In this document: piece by piece, positions 53,281 to 64,000 of the stretch | How positions within the stretch are numbered: position 1 is the first letter of the stretch | Layout of the letters: every line of letters starts with the position of its first letter | Origin: Trogon surrucura | Taxonomy: Eukaryota; Chordata; Aves; Trogoniformes; Trogonidae | Direction: 5' to 3' | Assembly (NCBI GenBank): GCA_020746105.1 | Contig: CM036619.1 | Span: 16,158,238-16,222,237, forward strand | Length of the DNA stretch: 64,000 nucleotides | Made by a program: the position numbers and the translations under genes | The notes under the pieces: generated by a model | What the model was told of the DNA's origin: nothing | Databases searched by the model: none | What the model saw: only the letters and a program-made list of their open reading frames with translations

Positions 53281-54111
53281 ACAATGTATTTGCCTGATGT
53301 CCTGTCAAGTAAATCACTGCTTTTAAATTGGTCATCCTGTGTGCTTCTTTCCAGGCATTTGATGGCTCCAGGGATTGCTGGTAGAATACGGACTCTTTCA
53401 CTTGGAAGGTCTTGGTCTGTATTCACAGCCAGCTGAAAAGTGCAAAATCTTCTATCTCTCTTTTTATGTTCCCAGTGCATATACTGTTAAGAGAAGACAG
53501 AAGGAGCTATTTGCAGTATACAACAAAATGTTTAACTACTCTGCAATCTTGCATGCCATTTAGGGCCTTAGCTGTTTAGCTGAAGCTCACACAGACGATG
53601 AAACCCATCAACACTGGCACTAATTGGAACTCCTGTGAACAGTGTCAGCGTTTGTCTTTCTACCTGCCACTTCGAAATGGAGTGTTGTTCTGCCAGAAAG
53701 ATGCCTCCTCCAGAGTGACAATGAAACAGAACATTAGCACACCATGGAGAAATTTCTCTTGACTACATCATATATAGAATGAATTTTGGTTCCAATACTG
53801 TCCATATGGATCACTTGAAAAATAATTCCTATAATTCCTACATGTTTTCTGTTACTGAGGAGACTACCTTCCTGTGTAAAACTGCTGCTTGCATGAAGGC
53901 TCTTTTATTAAAAGAGAAAACAGAAACAGGAGGAGATACCCCCTTAGAATTCATAGGATTATGACAGAGGTTTTTAAGTGTTTTGAATAAAACAGGAACT
54001 GTAATAGGAGTTTTGCTGACAAGCAAGCAAGGAGAAGCTTACCTCTTCTCATGGAACATCTTCCTCTAATAGGCAGTTTAGTCTACTCTGTTGGGACTCA
54101 GACATCATCAT

Positions 54112-54670
54112 TCTGATTATGCCTCTGTACTTGGCACTGAAGAGCCGGCATCTCAAAATTTGTGCTCAGGTTTGGGCCCCTCACTACAAGAAGAACATTG
54201 AGGTGCTGGAGCGTGTCCAGAGAAGGGTAACAAAGCTGGTGAAGGGTCTAGAGAACAAGTCTTATGAGAAGTGACTGAGGGAACGGGGGTTGTTTAGGCT
54301 GGAGAAAAGGAAGCTGAGGGGAGACTTTATCACTCTTTACAACTACCTGAAAGAGATTATAGTGAGGTGGATGTGGGTCTCTTCTCCCAAGTGACAAGCA
54401 ATAGGACAAGAGGAAATGGCCTCAAGTTGCACCAGGGAAGGTTTAGATTGGATATTAGGAAAAACTTCTTCACCGAAAGGGTTGTTAAGCACTGGAACAG
54501 GCTGCCCAGGAAAGTGGTTGAATCACCATCCCCGAAGATATTTAAAAGACGTGTAGATGTGGTGCTCAGGGATGTAGTTTAGTGGTGGGCTTGCCAATGT
54601 TAGGTTAACAGTTGAACTCAATGATCTTAAAGGTCTTTCCAGCTGGAACAGTTCTATGATTCTATGATTC
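54112..54670 (+). mobile_element. CR1 LINE, old 3' end (~560 bp)
   Basis: Starts near 'cctctgtacttggcactgaag' (coding for L-Y-S-A-L-V-R) and continues with 'gggcccctcactacaagaag'. An in-frame TGA follows the E-K codons ('tatgagaagtgactgaggga' near 54264). The open frame 54367-54582 covers the C-terminal [12 protein letters not shown]...[14 protein letters not shown] part. The tail is 'gttctatgattctatgattcc'. It sits between the two copies of the 130-bp duplicated block. Confidence 0.94.
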
Positions 54671-55080
54671 CTTCCATGAGCTCTGAGTACTTGCTTAATA
54701 GGTAATACTTAGCAGTCCTTCTGCAGTCAGCATTCTTTCTAAATCTCTACCTTGATTAAGAGCTGAAAAATTTTCCAGGTAGAAAATTATTGATGCTGTC
54801 AACACACTTGCTTTTCAGAGATGCTGCAAATTATTTGACTGTAATGGCAGAGAGGTTTGCTCAGACCTCACCAAAAAGCCACGTAAATAGTTAAAAGATG
54901 GATACCAGTAGAAGCAGCAGAGCTTTCCTAATAATATGCAAAGGTGTACTTTAAAAGAACTATTTGAACAGCTAAGTGTCAACAGATAAAAATAGCACTG
55001 TAGAGAGCATTTTTCTACAGGGGCTTCAAAGCACTTCTTGTTGACTCAGCTTGACCTGTAAGAAATTACCACTTCACTTA

Positions 55081-55210
55081 CAAGGAAGCATGCTGTGGGA
55101 TTAAAAAGAACACAATACCTACACCATGTTCTGCCTCAGAATTATCTCAGCCACTTAATCACCCCTTTGTAATAAGTGGTTACCTATATCCTAAAGGAAG
55201 TTTTTTATGA
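55081..55210. repeat. Duplicated block, copy B
   Basis: Direct copy of 53151-53280, gapless over about 130 bp at roughly 75-80% identity by eye. No tail, terminal inverted repeat or coding sequence is visible at its edges. Confidence 0.8.
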
Positions 55211-58200
55211 TAAAAGTCAAGCACACTGTCAGTGACTACAGAACCAGAACAGAACTTGGTTTTCTACAAATATTTAAATTCTCTTTCTCAAAAAGTTAAT
55301 CTGTGTAAGCTTTTCCATAGCTAACTGGGGAAAAAAAAAGTTCTCTGCTGCTAATAATGTATCTGATACCTTATAATGAACTTTACTTGGAAAGACAAGT
55401 ATTTGAAGCACCTGTTTAGATATATAGGGGACTCTATATGGCAGAGGTCCCAGCTGATGCCATCTGAATAATCTCCATCCATTTCACTGAACTAAGAGTG
55501 CCAATCCAAGAGTATAGCTAAAATAATAAACACCTAGACTATCACCCATATAGAGCCAAAGCCTTCAGATTTTGCTCACACAAACCTCCTTCATATTTTA
55601 ATGACACCTTATCAGCATGCTGCAGAACTCGGTGCCTATTTTCTGTCCAATTGTTTCAAAGAGACGAATGCTGCCTGAATACACCAAAATACAAAATGCG
55701 TCTGTGGTGGCAACTTTAGACTTTGGTTCTTTTCTGTAGGTTTAACTTTGATTCTGGTGTACAGGATTAACTTGCATATAGCAAGTGTTGGAAAGGATCT
55801 GACGACTCAGGCAGTGAAAGGATAGGCAATGTTCTTTTTTGCTTTTAATTTCTGTGAAGAAGAAACTAATCTTTTCTTTTTTTAATGGACAGGGTTATTG
55901 TATGTGTTATAATAGGTTTCCCTTTCAGGAAATCTTGCTTAGGCGAACCAGATGCTTCCCTGAGTAGTAAGAGAGGCACTCACATCGCCCCACTGACTCA
56001 ATGGAAGGGGCATTTGGGAGTGAAAATGGGAAGTGATGGAGCCAGTGACACCACAGAGAGTAGTGAAATGCCTGACTCCTGTCACTATAAAATAAACTAG
56101 GAATATGATTTGAGCTAAATAAACATTCAGATGATCCTCAGTGAGTTTGAATTTGACCCTACATTTTGGGCTGGGTACTTTTTTTTGTCCAAGCACCGTT
56201 CCTTTACAAAACGCTTGTTGCACCACAGGCACATGCACAGATGCTGGCCTTGCTGTAGAATCCTCATATGCTTTTATTCAGCCTGGGCCTGATCCTATAA
56301 AGAAGCAAGTCATCACAAAACTCTGATCATGTTCAGTGGAAACTGAGGGCCTGAAATTATTTTATAACATTGTGCTTTATTGTAACTTGTTTTTTTTCTT
56401 TTGAGCCTTTCATTTCCAAGTCATCTTTGATGCTTTGGTGTTGCTATGACTTTAGCTTTAAGGAATGGTTGTGCTCCATTTTAACCTTTCACATTTTGTT
56501 AACAAAATCAAAACCAGGAAAATTAGATCCCTCCTGATTTTCATTTGTTTTAATATTAAGGGAATGTTTTAAATGGCACAAGTCTTGGGGAAAACACTTC
56601 AAGCCGTGGCTGCAGCAGCACTGGAGTTCTGGTCACAGACATCAAAGATAACTTGAAAAGAGGAAAAAAACAAAGCCGATAATTCTTTACATTTGGGGAT
56701 TACTTTTGAATAATTTTGTTACACATATATATACATATATCTAAAAGAGTAGGAGAACAGAATTAACTCCTGCTGAAAAATAAAATATTTTAAACTTACA
56801 ACTAAGATAAGACATTTTCCTATGTTGCCTTCTTTGGGAAAGATACTAGAAATAAAACTTTTCGTCAACAGTGGAAGGCTGAGTAAGCAGTATAAGAAGA
56901 ATGCCTGCTGGAGAATGTCTGCCACTGGCTTCAAATTTGACCAATAGAAAATTACTTAGTCTTTTGTTCTTGCTCTTAGACTCCAATTATTCCACCTCAA
57001 ACGCTTGTGCATTAGCAATTGTTTAGTAGGGTTTGTTATCCTGCTTGTATTTAAGATAGATCTGGATATAATATGTCTTAAATGCTTAAACCAAGGAGTG
57101 TTTACTGTGTTTCTCTAATAATGGCACATTAAACTAAAACATGACAATAAATACATATATCATACCTGAACTATCTCTTCTGTTCACATTCTCACCCCTT
57201 ATATTGCACCTGAATAATATAGCCCCATTCAGATTCAAAAAAACAAAAAATGATATATTATATTATTGTCAACTGTATCTTAGATCTTTTACCTTGCTGT
57301 GCCACTCCTGAACTTAATTCGAAAACCCCTTGGGATTGAGGTCATGGCTGAAATTATGACACTGCTGGGTTAAGGAAATTTTGCATTTGTGCTCTTAAGT
57401 GTCCCATACCCTTTATGAGAACAGAATATTAAGGAAAATTTCCTTTTGCAGTGTTCCCTGACAGTGCTGGACTTTTGAAGGAGGAATTCTTGAGGAGTTT
57501 GTGAGCATAAAAAATGAAAATATTATTCATTGACAATTAAAAATTACATTACTCTCAAAAGGTGTTAATGTTGCACTCAAGCAAACCTGTGCAGAAGGCA
57601 AATGTATGAACTATTAGCAACTAATAGGATGCTGAAGAAGGTGAAAAATAAGCTGGTAAACTGGTCAAATATTAGTAGAGGTAGTCAGCAATGATCAGTT
57701 ATTTTATTTAAATACTTCTTTCAAAGATCAAAAACAATATTAATTTAGAACTTTGAAAAGTTGTTTCCATCAATATTCTTGTACCTACTTGTGTAAATAC
57801 TTTTAGATTAACAACAATGCATTACATCACCATGAAAATAATGTAAGCATTTAAAATGAGATGTATTAACATATTGTTTTTTTCTGCTTTGAGGGAACTG
57901 GATACAATTTTAAGAATTGAATTACTTCGCTTATCAAAAACTTCAGGTATCTCCCAGGAAGTCATGAAAAAGTGTGATTTAAATATCCAAACAGCCTGAC
58001 CCCTGTTTCTTTTTGGATCATATTGAAGGAGCAATCCTCAAAGGTGTCCTTTGGCCTTACGGAGACCTTATTTGAGCTTTACATTTCAAATGGAGACTTC
58101 AAAAGACTACTGAATATCAGTGAGTTTCATAGCAGTGTTTTGTTGATTTGCATTTAAATCGGAATGATCTTAGCCTTTGTGGCTTGTTGTACTACTGATA

Positions 58201-59606
58201 TCTCATTATAAATTCCATTATCAACTATTAATAGTGAGATAGATTGTAGTCATCAAATGCAGGGTTCACCAGCGCAGGCCAGGACATGCGCATCAGAGGA
58301 ACATCAAGAGTGGGCCTCTGGACCTGAGCACTGAGCTGCTATTTTTTCAAAGCTCTGTCTATAAAAAATCTCTCTCTGTCCATCACTGAATGCATGTCAA
58401 ATTAGATTTTTTTTTCTCCTTGTGTGAATCATTTTACGTTTAGCTACTTTGGATTTCATTTGTTATTTAATCATTTAATCTCCCACTCATTCTTTGTAGC
58501 CAATCCTCACCTTTATTCCTCCAAATAATTAAGGTGTTTATTTACTGAATTCTCATGGGAGCCTAGGTTCAATCCCTTCCTCTGCCTGAGTACAGTTTGT
58601 GGAATGACACTGGTGACTCTCCTCCAGACAAAAAAAAACCAATTAAAAATAAATAAATGTGAAAGAAATCCCATCATCTTTCTCACAGAGGCTTTGCCTT
58701 CCCGTGGTTTTCTGCTCCCACTGATGGTCATTTGTCAAACACTTCTCTGCCCTCACCTGTTCCACTCAAGTGCATGATTCAGTCTGAAGTATCTTTCCAA
58801 TAAGCTTGTTCCCTCTCATTCTACTCCAAGTACCTGTCTGTGTACCTCAGTGTCAGAGATGTCAACCTCTTATGGACTAGGGGAAGGCCTGTATGACAAG
58901 AGAAACTGTCTGGCCATGGGAAAGGCAGCAGTGAAGGAGTTCACACCCTGCAGGTTTGCATCTACAGGTCTGGCGACCCCTGTGTCATCAGCAGTCCCTG
59001 GCATCTCCACTCTCCTAACAAAGACACCACAGCTTACAGGCAGGTGTGTTCAGTCAGTCATTCCTTGTTCAGGAGAGGACCTCTTGAAATTGTCCCTGTG
59101 GTCTTCGACAGTCAGGATGACGCTGGGTGCTTCAGAGGTTGTTTGGTTTTTTGGGTTTTTTTTTTGCTGACTGCTGAGGAAGCAAAGGGAAATGGTATGG
59201 AAGTCCTGGGTCCCAGCTTTCTCTTTGCATATATATATATTTACTAAAAAATCTGAGGAGAAGCTGTCCCACTCCAAGCTTGTATCCAAGGTTATGTTCT
59301 CCACACCTCTTATGTCTGCAAGAAATAAAGGTGCCAGGGTACAGCTTCAATCTGAACTTGATCCTAGGAAGGAACTCTGTCTCTGTTTTCTCTTTTGCAG
59401 CGAACCTCAAGATCCTGCAGAGAACCTATTTTACAGTAGATTTTAGAGCAGCAAAGGTTGTTCTTAAGCTGCCCAGCTGCTAATGGAAGAGGCTGGTACT
59501 TAATGTGAACAAGACACGTATTTCATCGTTGTCTTCTTGTTCTCAAGGATGAGTTCTCTGCCATCCCTATCCTGTCAGATGACGGATTCTTCCACTGTGG
59601 AAGTAG
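55211..59606. other. Non-coding stretch, no gene seen
   Basis: No recognised gene. 58.74-59.13 kb is a little GC-richer, with a 106-codon frame (58850-59170) of no known family. Short AT dinucleotide runs lie at 56723-56740 and 59229-59241. Confidence 0.6.
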
Positions 59607-60618
59607 TTTTGGAGACCTGTATCCAGTGGAGTGCCTCAAGGGTCGGTACTGGGACCAGTATTATTCAATATATTCATCGATGACTTGGATGAGGGACTAG
59701 AGAGTACTATCAGCAAGTTTGCTGATGACACCAAGCTGGGAGGAGTGGCTGACACGCCAGAAGGCTGTGCTGCCATCCAGCGAGACCTGGACAGGCTGGA
59801 GCGTTGGGCGGGGAAAAATTTAATGAAATACAACAGGGGTAAATGTAGGGTCTTGCATCTGGGTAGGAACAACCCCAGGTTCCAGTATAAGTTGGGGAAT
59901 GACTTATTAGAGAGTAGTGTAGGGGAAAGGGACCTGGGAGTCTTGGTGGACAGCAGGATGACCATGAGCCAGCAGTGTGCCCTTGTGGCCAGGAAGGCCA
60001 ATGGCATCCTGGGGTGTATTAGAAGGGGGGTGGTTAGTAGGTCGAGAGAGGTTCTCCTTCCCCTCTACTCTGCCCTGGTGAGACCCCATCTGGAATACTG
60101 TGTCCAGTTCTGGGCCCCTCAGTTCAAGAAAGACAGGGAAGTGCTGGAGAGAGTCCAGCACAGGGCAACTAGGATGATTAAGGGAGTGGAGCATCTCCCT
60201 TATGAGAAAAGACTGAAGGAGCTGGGGCTCTTTAGTTTGGAGAAGAGGAGGCTGAGGGGTGACCTCATTAATGTTTACAAATATATCAAGGGTGAGTGTC
60301 AGGAGGATGGAGCCAGGCTCTTCTCGGTGACAACCAATGATAGGACAAGGGGTAATGGGCTGAAACTGGAACATAAGAGGTTCCGCTTAAACTCGAGAAG
60401 AAACTTCTTCTCAGTGAGGGTGACGGAGAACTGGAACAGGCTGCCCAGAGAGGTTGTGGAGTCTCCTTCTCTGGAGGCATTCAAGACCTGCCTGGACACG
60501 TTCCTGTGTGGCATAGTCTAGGCATTCCTGCTCTGGCAGGGGGATTGGACTTGATGATCTTTCGAGGTCCCTTCCAATCCCTAACATTCTATGATTCTAT
60601 GATTCTATGATTCTATGA
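59607..60618 (+). mobile_element. CR1 LINE, young 3' part (~1 kb)
   Basis: The longest and best preserved mobile element here. It starts within the reverse-transcriptase coding region (the frame [16 protein letters not shown]), carries the full downstream ORF to its natural stop at 60521 and an ~65-bp 3' UTR, and ends in four ATTCTATG units at 60587-60618. No target duplication is evident, which fits CR1. The 5' truncation removes ORF1 and most of the endonuclease and reverse-transcriptase coding sequence, so it is not autonomous. It is almost identical to the copies at 0.3 and 14.1 kb. Confidence 0.97.
59628..60521 (+). pseudogene. CR1 ORF2 end: reverse-transcriptase palm to C-terminus
   Basis: An uninterrupted frame of about 297 codons. 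It opens with the reverse-transcriptase motif [10 protein letters not shown] at the element's truncation point, so no true start codon exists. The catalytic F-A-D-D-T-K-L motif follows at residues 31-37. Next come the thumb-like and C-terminal CR1-specific segments ([34 protein letters not shown]), and the ORF stops at ...F-L-C-G-I-V. The catalytic Asp pair is intact, but the N-terminal endonuclease and finger domains are missing. In a complete element this enzyme primes reverse transcription at the target DNA using the 3' tail. Lack of stops or frameshifts over 890 bp supports a recent insertion. The opposite-strand 155- and 123-codon frames are shadows. Confidence 0.93.
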
Positions 60619-62088
60619 TAGCAACAAGCTGGTTTTGGATGTTTTTACTTTGGACTGAATTGCCACCTTCGACAACTTCCTCCTCCCTCTCTGCCCTTGA
60701 GTGTCCCATCTTTGTAGCCTCAGGTTTTCCCATCTTCATAGCTCTTATAATGCTCCAAAAAAGTGGTCCAAATACTAAGAAGGCTGGATGATGAGGAAAC
60801 TTGGCCTTAGTTTTTAAAAATTAAATCCTTAGTGGCTTTAGGTACATCTGAAAAGAAGATTTGATGATGATTTTAGATGCCTGGTGTATTCTCTAAATGA
60901 CAGAGCTTTCCCAGCAAACCTCTGGCATTGGCACAACTCTAGAAAGGAGTTTTCTGCTTTTGGCACTCCTGGATGTCATAGATTTCTTATAAAGAATCCT
61001 GTGATCCAGTTTTTTAACTCTGCTGGACCTGTTTGCTGACAGAGGTGCAGGTATAAACATAGTTGAAGTAACTTCTAAGTATAGGACATACCATTTTTTT
61101 TGTGTCATTCTAATTCCTCCTCCAACCTGTGCATTGCTTCCTTACTTCTGTCATGAATATAACAGTGCTCTAACACTGCCTGCATTGAGAACAATGGCTG
61201 GTAATTATAGGTGGTTTTGTGATATAGTGATAGGAATCGTATGTTTCCATGCAGATACAAGGAAAAGCAATCGCTCTGCAGAAACAAGGACATTTGACAT
61301 AGATGCAAAATAAGAAAGAATATGTGCCTAGAAGATAGTAATTATTTTTTCAGCTGCCATTGATGGTAGATCATCTTAGAGGAGGATTTTGTAAATTTGA
61401 GAAGTTTGTGTACTTACCAGACAGTTTAGAAGTTCTGAAGTTACGTGTAACTGATTCAACCATCCACAGCTGCATATGAAATTATTTGCTGATTTTGTGA
61501 ATTATTCTGTTTATTCAAGAAATGCGTAAATCAGGTGTTCAGGACTGGCCTTTACAGCTACATGTCATCCTTCTATAATGCATTTTGTTTTCTCCTATCC
61601 ACATCAAGAGTAAAGATAATTTTCTCTTTGCTTTTGTTGGCAGTAACATATGATGTATGTGCTGCTTCAAAAAATGTGTCTGAAAAAAAATAATTCTGCA
61701 ACACTCACTAGTGAGAGACGTTTTGCAACAGTAGTGATAACAACGGAGGTGTATGACGTAGTATCTGTGAGTATTCACTTTTTCCGAATCCAAATTTACC
61801 ACAAGCTTCTTTTTGTTCATAAACATCTCTGGATGTTGGATATTTAATCAACTTATCAGCATTCATCTCTCTTTCTTTGAACAAGTATCAAGTACTCGAA
61901 TCTTACTTATTCTACAGTACAGTAAGTTTTAAAAAGTAATTAGAAGCTATTTTATTACAGGCAACTATGATTTTGGAAAAACTTGTCAGTATCTGTAGGG
62001 TTTGGTATAACGTTCTGTGTAATGAAATGTGGTACTTGATATTCTCTAGCAAAATTCTAACTGTGGTTGATTTCTTACCTTTTGTGAT
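60619..62088. other. Non-coding stretch, no gene seen
   Basis: No recognised gene or repeat. The open frames here are under 100 codons and featureless. Confidence 0.6.
62083..62088. repeat. Candidate target-site duplication, left copy
   Basis: 'tgtgat' directly precedes the LTR start and recurs at 62602-62607 directly after its end. A 6-bp duplication is a normal retroviral integration footprint. The right LTR border is decayed, so the match could be partly fortuitous. Confidence 0.55.
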
Positions 62089-62601
62089 TGCACTGGGTCG
62101 GTTGGGATGGAGTTAATTTTCTTCATAGCATCTTGTATGGTGCTATGTTTGAGATTTGTGACCAAAATATTGTTGAGAACACACAAACATTCTAGCTACT
62201 GCTGAATAGTGTTTGCACAGAATCAAGATTTTCACCAGCCAACAGACCGGGAGTGGGCAAGAGACTGGGAGAGGACACAACCGTGACAGCTGATCTGAAT
62301 TGACCAAAAAGATATTCTACTTCATGTAACATCATGTTCAGCAATAAAACTGAAGGTTTTTTTCCAAAGTAGCTGTTGCTTGGAGACTGGCTTGGGATTG
62401 ATCTGCTTGTGGGAGCTGGTGAATGATTGCCTTTGCATCACTTGTTTTTACATTTTCTTTTTCTTCACTTAAACTATCTTTATCTTGACCCACAAGTTTT
62501 TTCTTACTTTTGTTTTTATGATTTTCCCCATCCTGCTGGGAAGAGCAAGAAATTGGCCAGGGGCTTAGCTGCTGAGGGCTTGGCTGGGGTAAGCCTACCA
62601 C
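62089..62601 (+). mobile_element. Solo LTR of an avian endogenous retrovirus
   Basis: About 510 bp beginning 'tgcactgggtcggttgggat' and continuing 'ggagttaattttcttcatag'. Later landmarks are 'agcaataaaac' (polyadenylation signal AATAAA at 62343-62348), 'aaactatctttatcttgacc' and an end 'ggcttggctggggtaagcctaccac'. I recognise this series from memory as a widespread bird ERV LTR; the class (ERVL or ERVK) is uncertain. Neither flank contains a primer-binding site followed by gag/pol-like sequence, so it is a solo LTR left by recombination between two LTRs. Many substitutions and a short deletion indicate age. The minus-strand frame 62338-62601 is a shadow. Confidence 0.8.
62343..62348 (+). promoter_or_regulatory. 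LTR polyadenylation signal AATAAA
   Basis: AATAAA in the context 'gttcagcaataaaactgaag' inside the solo LTR, at the place where this LTR family ends its transcripts. It may still act as a polyadenylation site if transcribed on the plus strand. Confidence 0.55.
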
Positions 62602-62607
62602 TGTGAT
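62602..62607. repeat. Candidate target-site duplication, right copy
   Basis: 'tgtgat' immediately after the LTR end, equal to 62083-62088. Confidence 0.55.
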
Positions 62608-62737
62608 CCAAAATAAATATTAAGTTTTTTCAGTACCACAGCTCCTACACGATATTCCCAAATAATGCAAAAATATGCCTGTCCGATTTACCGAAGTCTC
62701 TGGTGTAAGGCTTCTGGTCTGTCTGGCCTGTAGGCGT

Positions 62738-63204
62738 TTACTCTTTCTCGTGGCAGGTGAGCCACGTAGGACAAATGTACGGAGCTCTTGCCACTGTGAC
62801 CTCCTCCTTCACGTTGTTTTCTAGGTCTGTTAGAAGGTCTGTGGTGTCCTCTTGCAGAGACATTTCAAAGGGATTCTTCTCTCTCCTCCTGCCAAAGGAA
62901 TACTTACCAATTACCATTTCATATAGATAGTTACTTAAAGAGGAAAAGGGCACGGGAAAAAAATTTGTTATTTCCCTTTTGTGTTCCTTCATTATGGCCG
63001 TTTGGGGAATTTTGTCTGCAGGATCAACACTGCATTGCCAGAGAAAGGGGTCTGTTCACCTGGAATTCTGTGTGGCAAAGGAACTGAGTAGCCACGAAAG
63101 ATAGCAAAGATAGTAAAATGATGACCATTAGTACAGTCATAACTAATTAATTCCATTCTACATAGAACATATGGAAACCAGTGATCAAGTCTGTGTGGAC
63201 ACAA
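62738..63204 (-). other. Two adjoining minus-strand open frames, unidentified
   Basis: Reading leftwards on the minus strand, a 70-codon frame (63204-62992) is followed at once by an 84-codon frame (62992-62738) starting 'atgaaggaac'. Their composition is more protein-like than most frames here, for example the acidic stretch S-L-Q-E-D-T-T-D-L-L-T-D-L-E-N-N-V-K-E-E-V. A possible splice acceptor, 'attcctttggcag', precedes the R-R-E-K part at about 62887. I recognise no family. The region may be a decayed gene, an exon, an old retroelement, or chance. Confidence 0.2.
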
Positions 63205-64000
63205 TAGTTACTATAGATAACTTTTATAGTAAGATTCTTTCTTGAACATAAATAAACATGAAACTCCATTTCAAAGTGAAGAAAAACAGTCAGTTTTAGA
63301 TTAATTTAGAAACTGGATGTATTTCTGTGGTCTTTCATCTGCGAGAATTTACATTAGATGTGTCAGTGATCTCTCCGGTCCTATTCTCCAGCCATACAGT
63401 TTTGTGCAAGCCCTCTTATTTGTAGCCATGCCCGAGATAATTTTTCTTTTTTACATTTTTTACTCTCCTTTTAAGCAGAATCTTGCTCTTGCTGATTAGT
63501 CAGGAATTGTTTGGCTTTCTCAAGTAGTTTTTCCCAAAGAACTTCAGCTCTTCCACCAATGGTTCATTGTTCTACCTCCTGAATGACAGATGGTGCATGT
63601 GGGTTAAAAGAACTAATATATCAAATTATGTGGTGAGGAAAGGCATATTCTGTCTTAAAACTGAATTTTGTGTCCCTTGCTTTGGTCTGTGTTCCACCTC
63701 CAAGCATAACTCATTGCCTCTCTCCTGTGCAGCACACAGGGTGTTCCAGACAGTAAGAGGGTAACGAGATACACACAGACCCTGCAGTTCTCTAAATGCA
63801 ACTCTAGGAAGTAAAATGGTCCCACAGCTCCAATGAAGGTAAGGCATGAGGCCAGTCTGGTAAAGAATTCATTTTGTTTTCCAAATTATGCCTGGCCATT
63901 AGAACTTCTTTCAAAAAAAAAAACAAAACAAAACAAAAGAGAAAGTAGACTTGGCTCTCCAAAAAGATTTATTGTTTTACTAAAATTTCAAATGGAGTCA
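63205..64000. other. Non-coding stretch, no gene seen
   Basis: AT-rich DNA to the window end, with an A-rich imperfect (AAAAC)n stretch at about 63913-63939. Nothing else is recognisable. Confidence 0.6.

Noticed and set aside
58555..58590. 'aggttcaatccc', resembling a tRNA T-loop
   Set aside because: No matching acceptor, D-arm or anticodon stem can be folded around it on either strand.
62338..62601. 87-codon minus-strand open frame
   Set aside because: It is wholly inside the solo LTR and antisense to it, with no independent support.

Overview
The window looks like nuclear DNA of a bird. It is AT-rich vertebrate non-coding sequence carrying repeated copies of the avian LINE CR1, each with the diagnostic 3' tail of 8-bp units (ATTCTATG)n, plus one solo LTR that I recognise from memory as a common bird endogenous-retrovirus LTR. 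I cannot name the species. Three nearly identical CR1 copies show that this CR1 lineage was active fairly recently in the host. I see no ordinary protein-coding gene, no rRNA or tRNA, and nothing prokaryotic. The window is best read as a gene desert or the inside of a very large intron.

Layout. 0-7 kb: a short young CR1 3' end near 0.3 kb, two faint ancient amniote-repeat remnants near 1.75-2.0 kb, then unremarkable AT-rich DNA. 7-9 kb: an old 1-kb CR1, followed by a very decayed CR1-like reverse-transcriptase segment. 12.3-12.7 kb: a 360-bp TTCC array with a 12-bp higher-order period. 14.1-14.6 kb: a young CR1 on the minus strand. 14.6-35.6 kb: non-coding, with a GC-richer patch with splice-like edges (20.1-20.5 kb), an open segment with splice-like edges (29.8-30.2 kb) and a possible MITE with inverted ends (32.2-32.4 kb). 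35.6-54.7 kb: older CR1 copies at 35.6, 39.1, 43.0, 48.8 and 54.1 kb and a CCTCT microsatellite at 44.8 kb. A 130-bp block at 53.15 kb recurs in direct orientation at 55.08 kb. 59.6-60.6 kb: the youngest-looking long CR1, with an uninterrupted 297-codon reading frame from the end of the reverse transcriptase. 62.1-62.6 kb: a solo LTR with a candidate 6-bp target duplication. 62.7-63.2 kb: two adjoining minus-strand open frames that I cannot name.

The only recognisable coding capacity is the reverse-transcriptase end of CR1 elements. All copies are 5'-truncated, so none can move on its own. The best leads for something undescribed are the 53/55-kb duplicated block, the two candidate exons, the minus-strand open frames at 62.7-63.2 kb and a 20-bp perfect palindrome at 49.87 kb. 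None of these is strong evidence of a new system.
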